A stretch of 32,925 bases of DNA from Bacteroidaceae bacterium. GTDB taxonomy: Bacteria; Bacteroidota; Bacteroidia; Bacteroidales; Barnesiellaceae_A. A program made the translations under genes and the position numbers. Positions 15,942 through 24,628 of this stretch are shown piece by piece (the first letter of the stretch is position 1; each line of letters starts with the position of its first letter). The notes below the pieces were generated by a model, which was not told where the DNA came from, did not search any database, and saw only the letters and a list, made by a program, of their open reading frames with translations. The stretch is from assembly GCA_017935645.1 (NCBI GenBank), contig JAGBHF010000071.1:1-32925 (forward strand). The letters are read 5' to 3'.

Positions 15942-18254
15942 TTAGAACGGATATCCGATAGCCAAGTGCAATCGGAGGTTTTTCCAGAACGAGCCTTCGA
16001 TGTTATAATAGCCCGACTTTTGTGTATAGTAGGGTGCGTGAATGGGTACGCCCACATCGATACGCACAACCAGATAGTTGGCTATGTCATAGCGTACACC
16101 CAATCCTGTTCCCAATGCAATGTCGCGACCAAATGATTTGAGTGTGAGTTCTCCTCCAGGGCGCAAATCATCCTTCTTCAACAACCAAATATTTCCGGCA
16201 TCAACAAAGAGAGCACCCTCCAATCCGCCCCAGATGGGCACACGCAATTCGATATTGGCTTCCAACTTAAAGTTACCGGTCTGGTCAAAGAAACCGTTTT
16301 CGTTCGACACATCGGGGCGATAACTACCGGGGCCTATCGAACGTATCGTGAATGCACGCAAACTATTGGCTCCACCGATATAAAATTGCTCACTATAGGG
16401 CAACTCGGTTGCATTGCCATAGGCATATCCTGCACCGACATAGAGGCGCGATGCAATACACAACTTACCCGTAAAGTAATGGTAATACTTCAGCTCATTG
16501 GTGAGTTTTACAAACTGAGAGAAGGGATTGCCAAAGATTTTCTTTTCACCCTTCACGCCAAACAGTGTGTAAGCTCCATAAAATATATTACCGGCCTCAC
16601 TAAAGCCTATCTGCCATACCCAACGATTCTTCTTCTCCTTCTCATATCCGTTGTCGTAGGTAAACATGTAACTCAACTTGGGGATAAATTGGTCTCGGAA
16701 GCTGAGCGCAATGGCCGGATTTTCGGCAAGGGTCTTATCAAACTCCTCTGTGGTACGAAGCATCTTGGTGTAGCCCAACTCAAAGGGTGTGAAGTTGTGC
16801 ATCGCTGTTGACGAGGTATGGAACTCGTAGGCATAAGCGGTGTTGAACGAAACCATTCGGAAGTAGTGAGGACGATTCATGATGTTTGCACCCAACTGTA
16901 TGCGAGTACTTGACTTGAGACGACGCAAGTATCGCGGCGGACGAATACCGAGCATGCGTGGGAATATCAACGAGCTATTCAATCCGAACTCATACGAATT
17001 GAAGAGCGAAGCATCCTTATCCTTACCGGTCTGCCATTCATAGCTACCATTGAGCGAAACCGATAGTTGCTCGCCACCGCCAAAGAGGTTGTTGTGTGAG
17101 AGTCCCAAGATTAATCCCGGGCCTAAATAGCTGTTTGACTTCGAGGCTACATTGGCCTCCACCATCATACTCATAGGCAAGGCATAGCGTAGGTCAATAT
17201 CGACATCTATCGAATCGCGACCTTGTATCGAGTCGAATGGTGTAACATCCATTACCACCGAACGGAATATGCCAAGCGACGAGAGTTTGCGCAAGGATTG
17301 ATTTTGCGCTGTCAACGAGAAAGTTCGTCCGGTGCGCATATCAATGCTCGACGGCAACAGACTGCGACGCAACTTTAATCCTTCGTAGGCATAAACATCC
17401 ATCGAACGGAAAGACAACGTGTCGGGCACACCCTCACCCTCTGGCGGATGCATTCTTACGGTTATCCGTCCGGTCTTGTATGAACGCAACGCATCGTGTG
17501 GTGCTGTAGGGGATATTATCATACGCACATCTACCCTACCACTGTTGCGTGTAGTATCGGCCTGATACAAAAGGTATTCACTACGGAAATAATAAAAACC
17601 GCTATCGCGCAATTGGTGAGTGATACGCTCTCGCTCCAGAGCCAGCGTATCGGCACAATATCGTTGTCCTTTATACAACAGCGAGTTATCGGCAATGCTT
17701 CGTATTACCGTAGCCACATGAGTGGTATCAAGCGGGAATGATATGCTGTCGAGTGTATAAGGTGCACCGGCTACTACACGATAACTTACCGAGGCTTTCT
17801 TGCTGTTCTTTTTATCATAATTGACTGTATAACTCGACGTTGAGTTGAAATATCCGTTATTGAAAAGAATATCCTTAGCCATGCTTACACGTATGTCGGG
17901 GCGCACAGTTTGTATCAGCACCGGCTCAGCAGCAAAGATATTATACAACCATCCCTTTACGCTCTTTTCGTTGGTTGTATATAGGTTGTTCCAAGCCCAC
18001 AACTCGATAGGCAGGAACTTGATAGAATTAGACGAGAAGAGAGCATTGTTGGGTGGCACTGACAGCGCATCCTTCACCTTACTATTGACCGCTGAAGCTA
18101 TCTTGCCACCATCGGCAGTCTCAATAGTCATCTCCTTCACGCCGGTATATAATACATCGCCCTCAGCCAATCGCTTGGTTGTAGAACATCCTGTCATCAT
18201 GATTATCACAACAACCAACAAGGATAATATGTATATCACACGCACTCTTTTCAT
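15942..18254 (-). CDS. tamL: TamL: lipoprotein TamA/BamA-family outer-membrane protein
   Basis: 770 residues. A lipoprotein signal ends IIMMTGC with C23, followed by STTKRLAEGDVLYTGV, the start typical of Bacteroidota TamL. Residues about 30-370 form POTRA-like repeats; from about 375 on there is an Omp85 barrel (NNLFGGGEQLSVSLNGSY, then FYIGGANSLRAFTIRSIGPG, and the end LRLHLAIGYPF with a terminal Phe). In the conserved loop-6 motif the usual R-G is R-A here. The ATG overlaps the tamB stop (ATGA), so the two are translationally coupled. TamA-type proteins work with TamB across the periplasm in outer-membrane assembly or lipid transport. It converges with the ATPase gene, with only 38 bp between the stops and no clear terminator. 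Confidence 0.88.
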   Translation of the reverse strand: MKRVRVIYILSLLVVVIIMMTGCSTTKRLAEGDVLYTGVKEMTIETADGGKIASAVNSKVKDALSVPPNNALFSSNSIKFLPIELWAWNNLYTTNEKSVKGWLYNIFAAEPVLIQTVRPDIRVSMAKDILFNNGYFNSTSSYTVNYDKKNSKKASVSYRVVAGAPYTLDSISFPLDTTHVATVIRSIADNSLLYKGQRYCADTLALERERITHQLRDSGFYYFRSEYLLYQADTTRNSGRVDVRMIISPTAPHDALRSYKTGRITVRMHPPEGEGVPDTLSFRSMDVYAYEGLKLRRSLLPSSIDMRTGRTFSLTAQNQSLRKLSSLGIFRSVVMDVTPFDSIQGRDSIDVDIDLRYALPMSMMVEANVASKSNSYLGPGLILGLSHNNLFGGGEQLSVSLNGSYEWQTGKDKDASLFNSYEFGLNSSLIFPRMLGIRPPRYLRRLKSSTRIQLGANIMNRPHYFRMVSFNTAYAYEFHTSSTAMHNFTPFELGYTKMLRTTEEFDKTLAENPAIALSFRDQFIPKLSYMFTYDNGYEKEKKNRWVWQIGFSEAGNIFYGAYTLFGVKGEKKIFGNPFSQFVKLTNELKYYHYFTGKLCIASRLYVGAGYAYGNATELPYSEQFYIGGANSLRAFTIRSIGPGSYRPDVSNENGFFDQTGNFKLEANIELRVPIWGGLEGALFVDAGNIWLLKKDDLRPGGELTLKSFGRDIALGTGLGVRYDIANYLVVRIDVGVPIHAPYYTQKSGYYNIEGSFWKNLRLHLAIGYPF

Positions 18255-21200
18255 GGCTCAACCTCCTCTTTCTCTTCGTGCGCTTGTGGCACAATGGTGT
18301 TAATGGGGGTATAATTGATGTTGACTATCGTGTCGGCTGGCGCACTATTCTCTTGCTTATTCTTGGTGTTGGGCTTGGGCTTTCTCCTGAAGAAATCCAA
18401 GAATGACAGCACCTGCTTGCGATACATAAAGCCTATACCGGTTTGGGTTATTTCGCCTTCGATAATGCTTTCATATCCGGTCTGGCGGAATACTTTCAGA
18501 TACATATTTTCGCGCTTATCGAGACGATATTCCAACGAAATATCATCGATAAGGTTCTCACTCAAGTTTTGGGTAACATCTTGGTTTGAAGCATAACTAC
18601 CACCAATAACGACCTTCAAGCGGTTGTCAAGAAGACTCTTAGAGAACTGGTAAGAATAATCGGTGCGCTGAGTGCCCGTTCCGTCAATACCATAGTTGTC
18701 GATACCAAAGGTAAGGTCGACACCCCGCAATGTACGTTGCGCCCATGTATTCAGCTCATACTCGAGGAACATATTGAGCGGATCATTAATCGAATAGTTA
18801 TCAACAGCCGTAGCTAAGTCGCTGTATGAGTTATACAGCAACATATTCAATGCCTTTGTCTCACGCTGCTCGGCTGTGAGTGCTTGCAACTCATTATCGA
18901 TAGTAAGGTCCTCGGTTGTTGCCAAGTCAAACGCTATATCAAGGTCCTTGAGTGTATTGGTGAGCTTAATAGAGATTTCAAAGTCGACCAAACGCGACTC
19001 GTCGCCACTCTTTACCGTCGAGCGCTGGGTTTGTATAGCCGTAATATTGAACAACGGATCGAGCATTTCGCCATTCCACGACACATAGCTGCCATCTTCT
19101 ATATTGAATATTTTCTGCGAAATGATGGGCGGTGTATAGCGCACAAATCCTCCTGTCAGGTTATAGCGTCCCGACACCCTGTTGTCACCCAAGGCTGTGG
19201 CTGTATAGAGCAACTCGCCACCACCCACAAGGTCGACGCGGTTTTTACCATCGACCGACAGATTTACACCCAATTGTACTCCGTCATCAATATCTATTCC
19301 TATGGTAGCGGCAAAGTTATTGGTGCGTTTCTCAATCTTCTCATTGCTCTTATTGGTAGCAACAGTATCGGCAAAAGAGACAAAACTAACCATATCGGAG
19401 TAATCGGTACTCGACAACGATGAGCCACTCTGCATAACATAGGTTGCATTGGTTCCCGACAGCAACGACACCCCACCCGACACTTTCAAGTCATTGAGCG
19501 TACCTCTTACCTTGATGTCCATATCGGTAAATACCGAGCCGTAAATGATACTCGAACGATTCTCCTTGATACCTATGGGTTGGAAATTTTCGCCTTCGAT
19601 GGTAAGGTTTACGCCAATATCATTCAGTCGCTTAAAGTTGATAGCTCCTACTATATTGAGCGGATTATTATTGACACCTCTTATATAGTAATTGTCAAAT
19701 GTCAATCGGCTATTCTGTATCAACACCTTATCGTCACTCAGCGCAAGCGATGCACCTATCTGATTAAACTGCATTGTTGCCTTGTCAAATCGCACATTAC
19801 CATTTACAACAGGTGCATCCAACGTGCCTGTAACGGTGAGTTTACTGTTAAGTTCTCCGGCAAAAGCCCCCATATTGGGAGGAAAGAAAGCATTAGCCAC
19901 CGATAGGGGCATCTTATCTATCGATATCTCACCTATAATGGGCTGAGGCTTACCCACTCCGAGGTATGCAGTAGCCTCAAGCACATCATTACCATCGTGC
20001 GACATAAGGGCTTTCACATCATTACCACCCTCGTCATCCAAGATATACTCAAGTTCGGCATGCAGTGTACCTATACGAGTATTGTTGTATACATAATCAA
20101 CAATATCAAATGCACCTGCCGCCTCTATGCCTTTGGGTGGCATATCGATGTACACATCGGCCGAGAGATTACCCGACATAGGAGCCACCAACGACGACAC
20201 ACTGAGCCATTCGGACAACTCGATGTTTTGCAAGTCGATATGTGTTCCACTCACATCCTTATTGCGCCTATCTTCGGTAGTAATAAAGAGGTGACTATTA
20301 TCATAAGACAAGCGCACATCGGTATCTATTGTATGCTGAACATGGTTGATAGACAGGTAATTATCCTTATTCAACAACCATTTTTTATATCCGATAATAG
20401 GCTCTTTAGGACCAAAGGTGAGTTGTACGACATCACCTAAGAAATCAATCTTACATCCAAACAAGAAACCTATCTCCTGCTGACGGTTGCTCTGCAAGCA
20501 ATATAATCGAGTACTATTACCCGACAAGAAGCCCTCTACATGCATATGAGCCAATTCGTCCATATTGCCGGGACGGTTGCCCAAGGCCAATCGATAATTG
20601 AGACGTTCGGCCTTCTCATAGGCATCTATCGTAACAGTATCGAGCAACATTCCCGATACTTCCAAGCGGTTCACCACTCCGGCAAGATTGAACAACGAGT
20701 CGTTTGAGGCCTCAAAGTCAAGACTTGCAAGACGTATACCCTTGCTGTTGATATAACGCTGTACAACATTGTTTCCGGCCATGTGTGCAGTAAAGACAAA
20801 CGGTGGCAGACCTCTGTGCAACTCATCCATGTCGAGGCGCTGTGTCTGGAAGATTGTATCGACCAACTGCGTAAGACGCTCAAAGCTCGGCTGTAGATTT
20901 TTCAACCCTGTATCGGACGATATATTCACTTCAAAATCGCCGGTACGCACATCCACATAGCTATATGTTATATCACTTGCAGCCAACAAACTTATGGGAT
21001 TGGCATAATAACGATATTCATCCAATCCCACCACAAGGTCTTTGATGGCGACATCGGCTTGTATGATGCTATCGATATTCGACACCACCATTTCGGTCTT
21101 GATACTGCCGGCTACATCAAAGGGTGTCTGCGAGAAGCGAAGCGCTTCCAAGTCAACCTTACCCACCTGTGCCGAAACATTGGCAGTGAGCATATCGGGC

Positions 21201-23092
21201 ATAAGCGCGCCTTGTGCATCGATGTGCAAGTCAAGCTCTTGTAAGTCGCTTGAGGCGTTCATTGACCATTGTTGCTCCACAACTTGAGCCATCACATCTA
21301 TGTTGTGATACAGATAGTGACGATACTCAAGTGTATCAAGATGTAAATGAGCATATAAAGTTGTCTCGGGCTTATCGAAAGAGAAATGCGCTCCATTCAA
21401 CTCGGCTTGTGCAGTAAGCATTCCAATGGTATCGCCGGGTATAAAGACATTCATAGGTAGTTTGTGCACCTTAGCCCTCACATTATACGACTCACTATTA
21501 AGGTTATAGTCGGCATTGGCCAATATATCGCCACCTATACAATGCAACGTAGCATCAGCCTCAACATTACTACCCGACACATGTGCATTAACATCGGCCT
21601 TTATCGGCTCTGCCACTAAACGTTGAGCAAGGAGTGTATCGGACACAAAATTTTCGAGCGAAAAGCGTCTTGCACTCCTAAACGCACATGAAACATTTAC
21701 ACTACGCTTTTTCTCATCCAAGGGGTTGCTTAATCGTGCACGGCTATCCAATGTGAAAACACCCATTTGTGATAGATTGAACTTATCTACAACAATATCC
21801 CGAGCCACACCATCGATATCAATATTGGCTGCAATCACATCGTGAATGGGTAATATAGAGCGATGGCGAGTAGAGTGTATATAGTATTGGGTCGCATCGG
21901 GATAGATGTAGGCTATATCGCGACATGACAGATGGGCTTGTGCCAACAAACGCAATTGTGCCTCGGGGTTGTTATCCATAAGGCTCATATCAACGTCGGC
22001 AGTAGCCGACAAATCGCTGAATGGTGTCCTCAACATGAAATCAGAGAGCCTCAACACGCCATCATCGGTCATTGCAAAGTGGCATTGCGCCTGCGTAACA
22101 CACAATCCCGAACGCTCATAGAACGAAAGCGTATCGAGCGATAAATGCAGTTCGCCTCCTCGGTTATAGACATCGGATAATTGCAAGTTGATACGACTTG
22201 CCTCGATATGAGAAAAGTCCATTCCGCGCGTAGGCTCAGCAGTCGAGGTAATATACGAGGCATTGTTATCGACCAACTTTACTTGATGCACACGCACCTC
22301 CCATGGTTGTGTAGCTGTGGTATCAATCGGGACATCCGCAGTCGACTCGACCGAATTATCATCCTCATCCGAAGGAAGTGCTACATAACGGTAATGACCT
22401 TGTGCAATATCAACAGAGTGTACATCGACCCATTGGCGTGCAAGCGAAATATTTGCTCCGGCAAGTTCGCCATCACCCATATACACCTGCAACGTATCGA
22501 AAACGCCCGGCATACTCATGGCTAAATCGACATGCGATAAATGTAAACGCTCCAACTCTACATCCCATGCAACAGTAGCACTTGTATCTTGAGCCGTCGT
22601 ATCGGGCATACTCTTATAAGACAACGCGATAGTCGAGTTGTCGAGCGCTATTTCACCCACTTTCACGTGGCTGTCAGATAGCCCAATTATACCATCTAAC
22701 AACGCCACACGACCTATCTCGGCAGCAAGGTTAAGAGATGAATCGGGGGTAACATAATAGGCTCGCGCATCATGCAACGACACATTGCGCACAACAACTT
22801 TCTGTGTTATCAAGGGCATTAATGCCACGTCGGCTTGCAACTCTCCGGCTACTGCCAACGTATCACTTTCCGACGTTGTAAGTACGACATCATGTAGCGC
22901 AAGTCGCAACGGAAACTTCAAGGAGAAACGCTCCACCGACAAGCCTATAGGAGTGTGCGATGCAACCCATTGTTCGGCATAATTGATAACCGCACGTTGC
23001 ACCGGAGGCAAATATACCAACAATGGTAGCAACACAACAAGTGTCACTATCACTATGGCAGTGGTAAGTATTTTTCTCAGTCGAGGTGTCAT
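18251..23092 (-). CDS. tamB: TamB-like translocation and assembly module protein (DUF490)
   Basis: 1613 residues. One membrane anchor at about 9-29 (LTTAIVIVTLVVLLPLLVYL), then a very long series of beta-strand repeats (AsmA-like start: IGLSVERFSLKFPLRLALHD), and a C-terminal DUF490/TamB domain over the last about 400 residues (GRYNLTGGFVRYTPPII, FNIEDGSYVSWNGEMLDPLF, MLLYNSYSDLATAVDN, FGIDNYGIDGTG). It ends in a charged Pro/Glu tail. Length is at the long end but usual for Bacteroidota. TamB spans the periplasm as a hydrophobic groove from inner to outer membrane, and its partner TamL is encoded next with a 4-base overlap. The 117-bp gap to the divergent PepSY-like gene holds a minus-strand -7 box. 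Confidence 0.9.
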   Translation of the reverse strand: MTPRLRKILTTAIVIVTLVVLLPLLVYLPPVQRAVINYAEQWVASHTPIGLSVERFSLKFPLRLALHDVVLTTSESDTLAVAGELQADVALMPLITQKVVVRNVSLHDARAYYVTPDSSLNLAAEIGRVALLDGIIGLSDSHVKVGEIALDNSTIALSYKSMPDTTAQDTSATVAWDVELERLHLSHVDLAMSMPGVFDTLQVYMGDGELAGANISLARQWVDVHSVDIAQGHYRYVALPSDEDDNSVESTADVPIDTTATQPWEVRVHQVKLVDNNASYITSTAEPTRGMDFSHIEASRINLQLSDVYNRGGELHLSLDTLSFYERSGLCVTQAQCHFAMTDDGVLRLSDFMLRTPFSDLSATADVDMSLMDNNPEAQLRLLAQAHLSCRDIAYIYPDATQYYIHSTRHRSILPIHDVIAANIDIDGVARDIVVDKFNLSQMGVFTLDSRARLSNPLDEKKRSVNVSCAFRSARRFSLENFVSDTLLAQRLVAEPIKADVNAHVSGSNVEADATLHCIGGDILANADYNLNSESYNVRAKVHKLPMNVFIPGDTIGMLTAQAELNGAHFSFDKPETTLYAHLHLDTLEYRHYLYHNIDVMAQVVEQQWSMNASSDLQELDLHIDAQGALMPDMLTANVSAQVGKVDLEALRFSQTPFDVAGSIKTEMVVSNIDSIIQADVAIKDLVVGLDEYRYYANPISLLAASDITYSYVDVRTGDFEVNISSDTGLKNLQPSFERLTQLVDTIFQTQRLDMDELHRGLPPFVFTAHMAGNNVVQRYINSKGIRLASLDFEASNDSLFNLAGVVNRLEVSGMLLDTVTIDAYEKAERLNYRLALGNRPGNMDELAHMHVEGFLSGNSTRLYCLQSNRQQEIGFLFGCKIDFLGDVVQLTFGPKEPIIGYKKWLLNKDNYLSINHVQHTIDTDVRLSYDNSHLFITTEDRRNKDVSGTHIDLQNIELSEWLSVSSLVAPMSGNLSADVYIDMPPKGIEAAGAFDIVDYVYNNTRIGTLHAELEYILDDEGGNDVKALMSHDGNDVLEATAYLGVGKPQPIIGEISIDKMPLSVANAFFPPNMGAFAGELNSKLTVTGTLDAPVVNGNVRFDKATMQFNQIGASLALSDDKVLIQNSRLTFDNYYIRGVNNNPLNIVGAINFKRLNDIGVNLTIEGENFQPIGIKENRSSIIYGSVFTDMDIKVRGTLNDLKVSGGVSLLSGTNATYVMQSGSSLSSTDYSDMVSFVSFADTVATNKSNEKIEKRTNNFAATIGIDIDDGVQLGVNLSVDGKNRVDLVGGGELLYTATALGDNRVSGRYNLTGGFVRYTPPIISQKIFNIEDGSYVSWNGEMLDPLFNITAIQTQRSTVKSGDESRLVDFEISIKLTNTLKDLDIAFDLATTEDLTIDNELQALTAEQRETKALNMLLYNSYSDLATAVDNYSINDPLNMFLEYELNTWAQRTLRGVDLTFGIDNYGIDGTGTQRTDYSYQFSKSLLDNRLKVVIGGSYASNQDVTQNLSENLIDDISLEYRLDKRENMYLKVFRQTGYESIIEGEITQTGIGFMYRKQVLSFLDFFRRKPKPNTKNKQENSAPADTIVNINYTPINTIVPQAHEEKEEVEP

Positions 23093-23196
23093 ATCCTTGC
23101 TACAGTCTCATTTTAAACAACTTTAAGCCATCGTTACCATTTGCATGAAAAACATTCGACAGTCGCTATTGTTTATTTTATAGTAACCTATAAATT

Positions 23197-23204
23197 CAAA
23201 TGTA
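23197..23204 (-). promoter_or_regulatory. Putative -7 box of the tamB-tamL operon
   Basis: Minus-strand TACATTTG is an exact TAnnTTTG match about 105 nt upstream of the tamB ATG. It abuts the ATG of the divergent gene at 23210. No -33 element is evident, so support is moderate to low. Confidence 0.3.
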
Positions 23205-23209
23205 AAAGT

Positions 23210-23671
23210 ATGAAAAAATTATGGATTAATGCCCTTTTATCGGCTTTGTTTATCAGTATTTCTATATTTGTTTATGCCGAAAGGAGAGAAAAAGAGGTAA
23301 ATCCCGAAAAATTACCTCAAAATGTACAACAATTTATATCAACACACTTCAGCAACGAGTCCATTACCGGAGCAAAGGTTGTGAAGTATGGCTATCACAA
23401 AGTAATGCTGACAAACGGATATGAAGCACTCTTTGACCGTCAAGGCAAATGGATAGAACTCGACAGCGAAAACAAACAACCTCTGCCATCATCCCTCATG
23501 ACATTGCTACCCCAACAAGCACAAAAGTATATGGCTCAAAAGCACCCCGATTGTAAAGTATGCAGCATCGAGCGCAACTCGCACGGATATGAGGTGGAAA
23601 CCTTAGAAGCACAACCTCTGAAGATACACTTTGACCCAAAAGGTGCCTTTATAAACGAACTGATAGATTGA
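23210..23671 (+). CDS. Small exported PepSY-like protein
   Basis: 153 residues from the ATG at 23210; an in-frame ATG at 23141 would put a second hydrophobic stretch before the signal peptide and is rejected. The signal peptide MKKLWINALLSALFISISIF ends near VYA-E. The mature part has two similar halves: LPQNVQQFISTHFSNESITG with AKVVKYGYHKVMLTNGYEAL and FDRQGKWIELD, then LPQQAQKYMAQKHPDCKVCS with IERNSHGYEVETL and FDPKGAFINELI. This two-repeat pattern is that of the PepSY-like (DUF2874) periplasmic proteins of Bacteroidales. Role unknown; some PepSY domains bind or inhibit peptidases. It is monocistronic, divergent from tamB and closed by the hairpin at 23688. Confidence 0.82.
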   Translation: MKKLWINALLSALFISISIFVYAERREKEVNPEKLPQNVQQFISTHFSNESITGAKVVKYGYHKVMLTNGYEALFDRQGKWIELDSENKQPLPSSLMTLLPQQAQKYMAQKHPDCKVCSIERNSHGYEVETLEAQPLKIHFDPKGAFINELID

Positions 23672-23687
23672 GCATATTATCCTCAAC

Positions 23688-23725
23688 AACAAGCGAGCGA
23701 CTTTAGTTTGAGTCGCTCGCTTGTT
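23688..23725. terminator. Bidirectional hairpin terminator
   Basis: A perfect 15-bp stem (23688-23702 with 23711-23725) around an 8-nt loop, lying between the convergent PepSY-like and thioesterase genes. T-runs on either side are short, but position and stem strength support termination in both directions. Confidence 0.8.
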
Positions 23726-23736
23726 ATGTATAGATA

Positions 23737-24501
23737 TTAACCGTTAAATGGGATATGGACAGGCTCGGGACGCGGAGCAAATACAATACGACTGCGACAC
23801 AGAGTATTGCCGTCGTGGCGCAACTCGAGCGTATGGTCATACTCGGCCTTTATTTCGCGATATACATCAATCTCTATACCCGGGCGTGCTTCATGCGCAT
23901 ACGCAATCTCAAAGCGAGTTACACGATTGTTGTCAAACCATTCGAAAGGATACTGATTGAGCAAATACTCGACATAACGCGCACTATTGACATGGCGATT
24001 GAGGTCGATATCACTGTATCGCACGGCAAAAGAGTCAATCTTCACACCCTCCTCGGCACGCATACGTGTGGGCGGGTCGATGGGACAAGGACGGTCGAGT
24101 ACATAGCTACGCAATTCGTTAAGTTCCTCCATATTGGCTGTGCGACGAGCCTCAAGGTCGAGTACCAACCATATTGTGCGAGCATAGCCACACACCTCAC
24201 CACGACTATCGAGGATAGCCATGTTACGAGTTGAGAAACGTGTATTATAATCCTCAATCCACGTTTCGAGGGTATAGTTTTCGTTAATTGCAGGGAAACG
24301 CTTCATCTCGATAGAGAGTCGCGACAACACCCATGCAGTGCGACTTGCTATCATTTTTTCATATCCTACACCCCACGAGTCGGCATGCATTGATGCTACC
24401 TTAATAATACGTCCGACCAAGAACGATAGCGACATTTCTTGCTGTCCGTTACACTCACCGGGGGTCAATGTAAATGTTTTGGTATAGAGTTTCTGTTTCA
24501 T
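23737..24501 (-). CDS. Acyl-ACP thioesterase (FatA/FatB family, double hotdog)
   Basis: 254 residues, cytoplasmic. It would release free fatty acids from acyl-acyl carrier protein. The first hotdog carries IIKVASMHADSWGVGYEKM and WVLSRLSIEMKRFPAI, then TWIEDYNTRFSTRNMAILD; the second carries RYSDIDLNRHVNSARYVEYL. The catalytic set of the plant enzymes, D-x-N-x-H followed by a downstream Y-x-x-E, is present as D166, N168, H170 and Y201/E204. Length fits bacterial members. It stands alone on the minus strand, converging with the PepSY-like gene and divergent from the second TamL gene. Chain-length preference cannot be told from the sequence. Confidence 0.93.
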   Translation of the reverse strand: MKQKLYTKTFTLTPGECNGQQEMSLSFLVGRIIKVASMHADSWGVGYEKMIASRTAWVLSRLSIEMKRFPAINENYTLETWIEDYNTRFSTRNMAILDSRGEVCGYARTIWLVLDLEARRTANMEELNELRSYVLDRPCPIDPPTRMRAEEGVKIDSFAVRYSDIDLNRHVNSARYVEYLLNQYPFEWFDNNRVTRFEIAYAHEARPGIEIDVYREIKAEYDHTLELRHDGNTLCRSRIVFAPRPEPVHIPFNG

Positions 24502-24591
24502 TTCTCAGGAAAAGTTTCAATTCGCAACTATTTTTTGCGATGCGAAGATAATAAAATTTCTCAAAATTTAGTGCACACACCCAATTTGTAT

Positions 24592-24599
24592 TATCTTTG
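24592..24599 (+). promoter_or_regulatory. Putative -7 box of the second TamL gene
   Basis: TATCTTTG followed by T matches TAnnTTTG, 29 nt before the ATG at 24629. A TTTAG at 24567-24571 is a poor -33 candidate at about the right distance. Confidence 0.45.
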
Positions 24600-24628
24600 T
24601 ATGTTTATAACAGCTACACGACACAAGA

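Noticed and set aside
23141..23209. Upstream start for the PepSY-like protein
   Set aside because: It would place 23 residues before an otherwise ordinary signal peptide.
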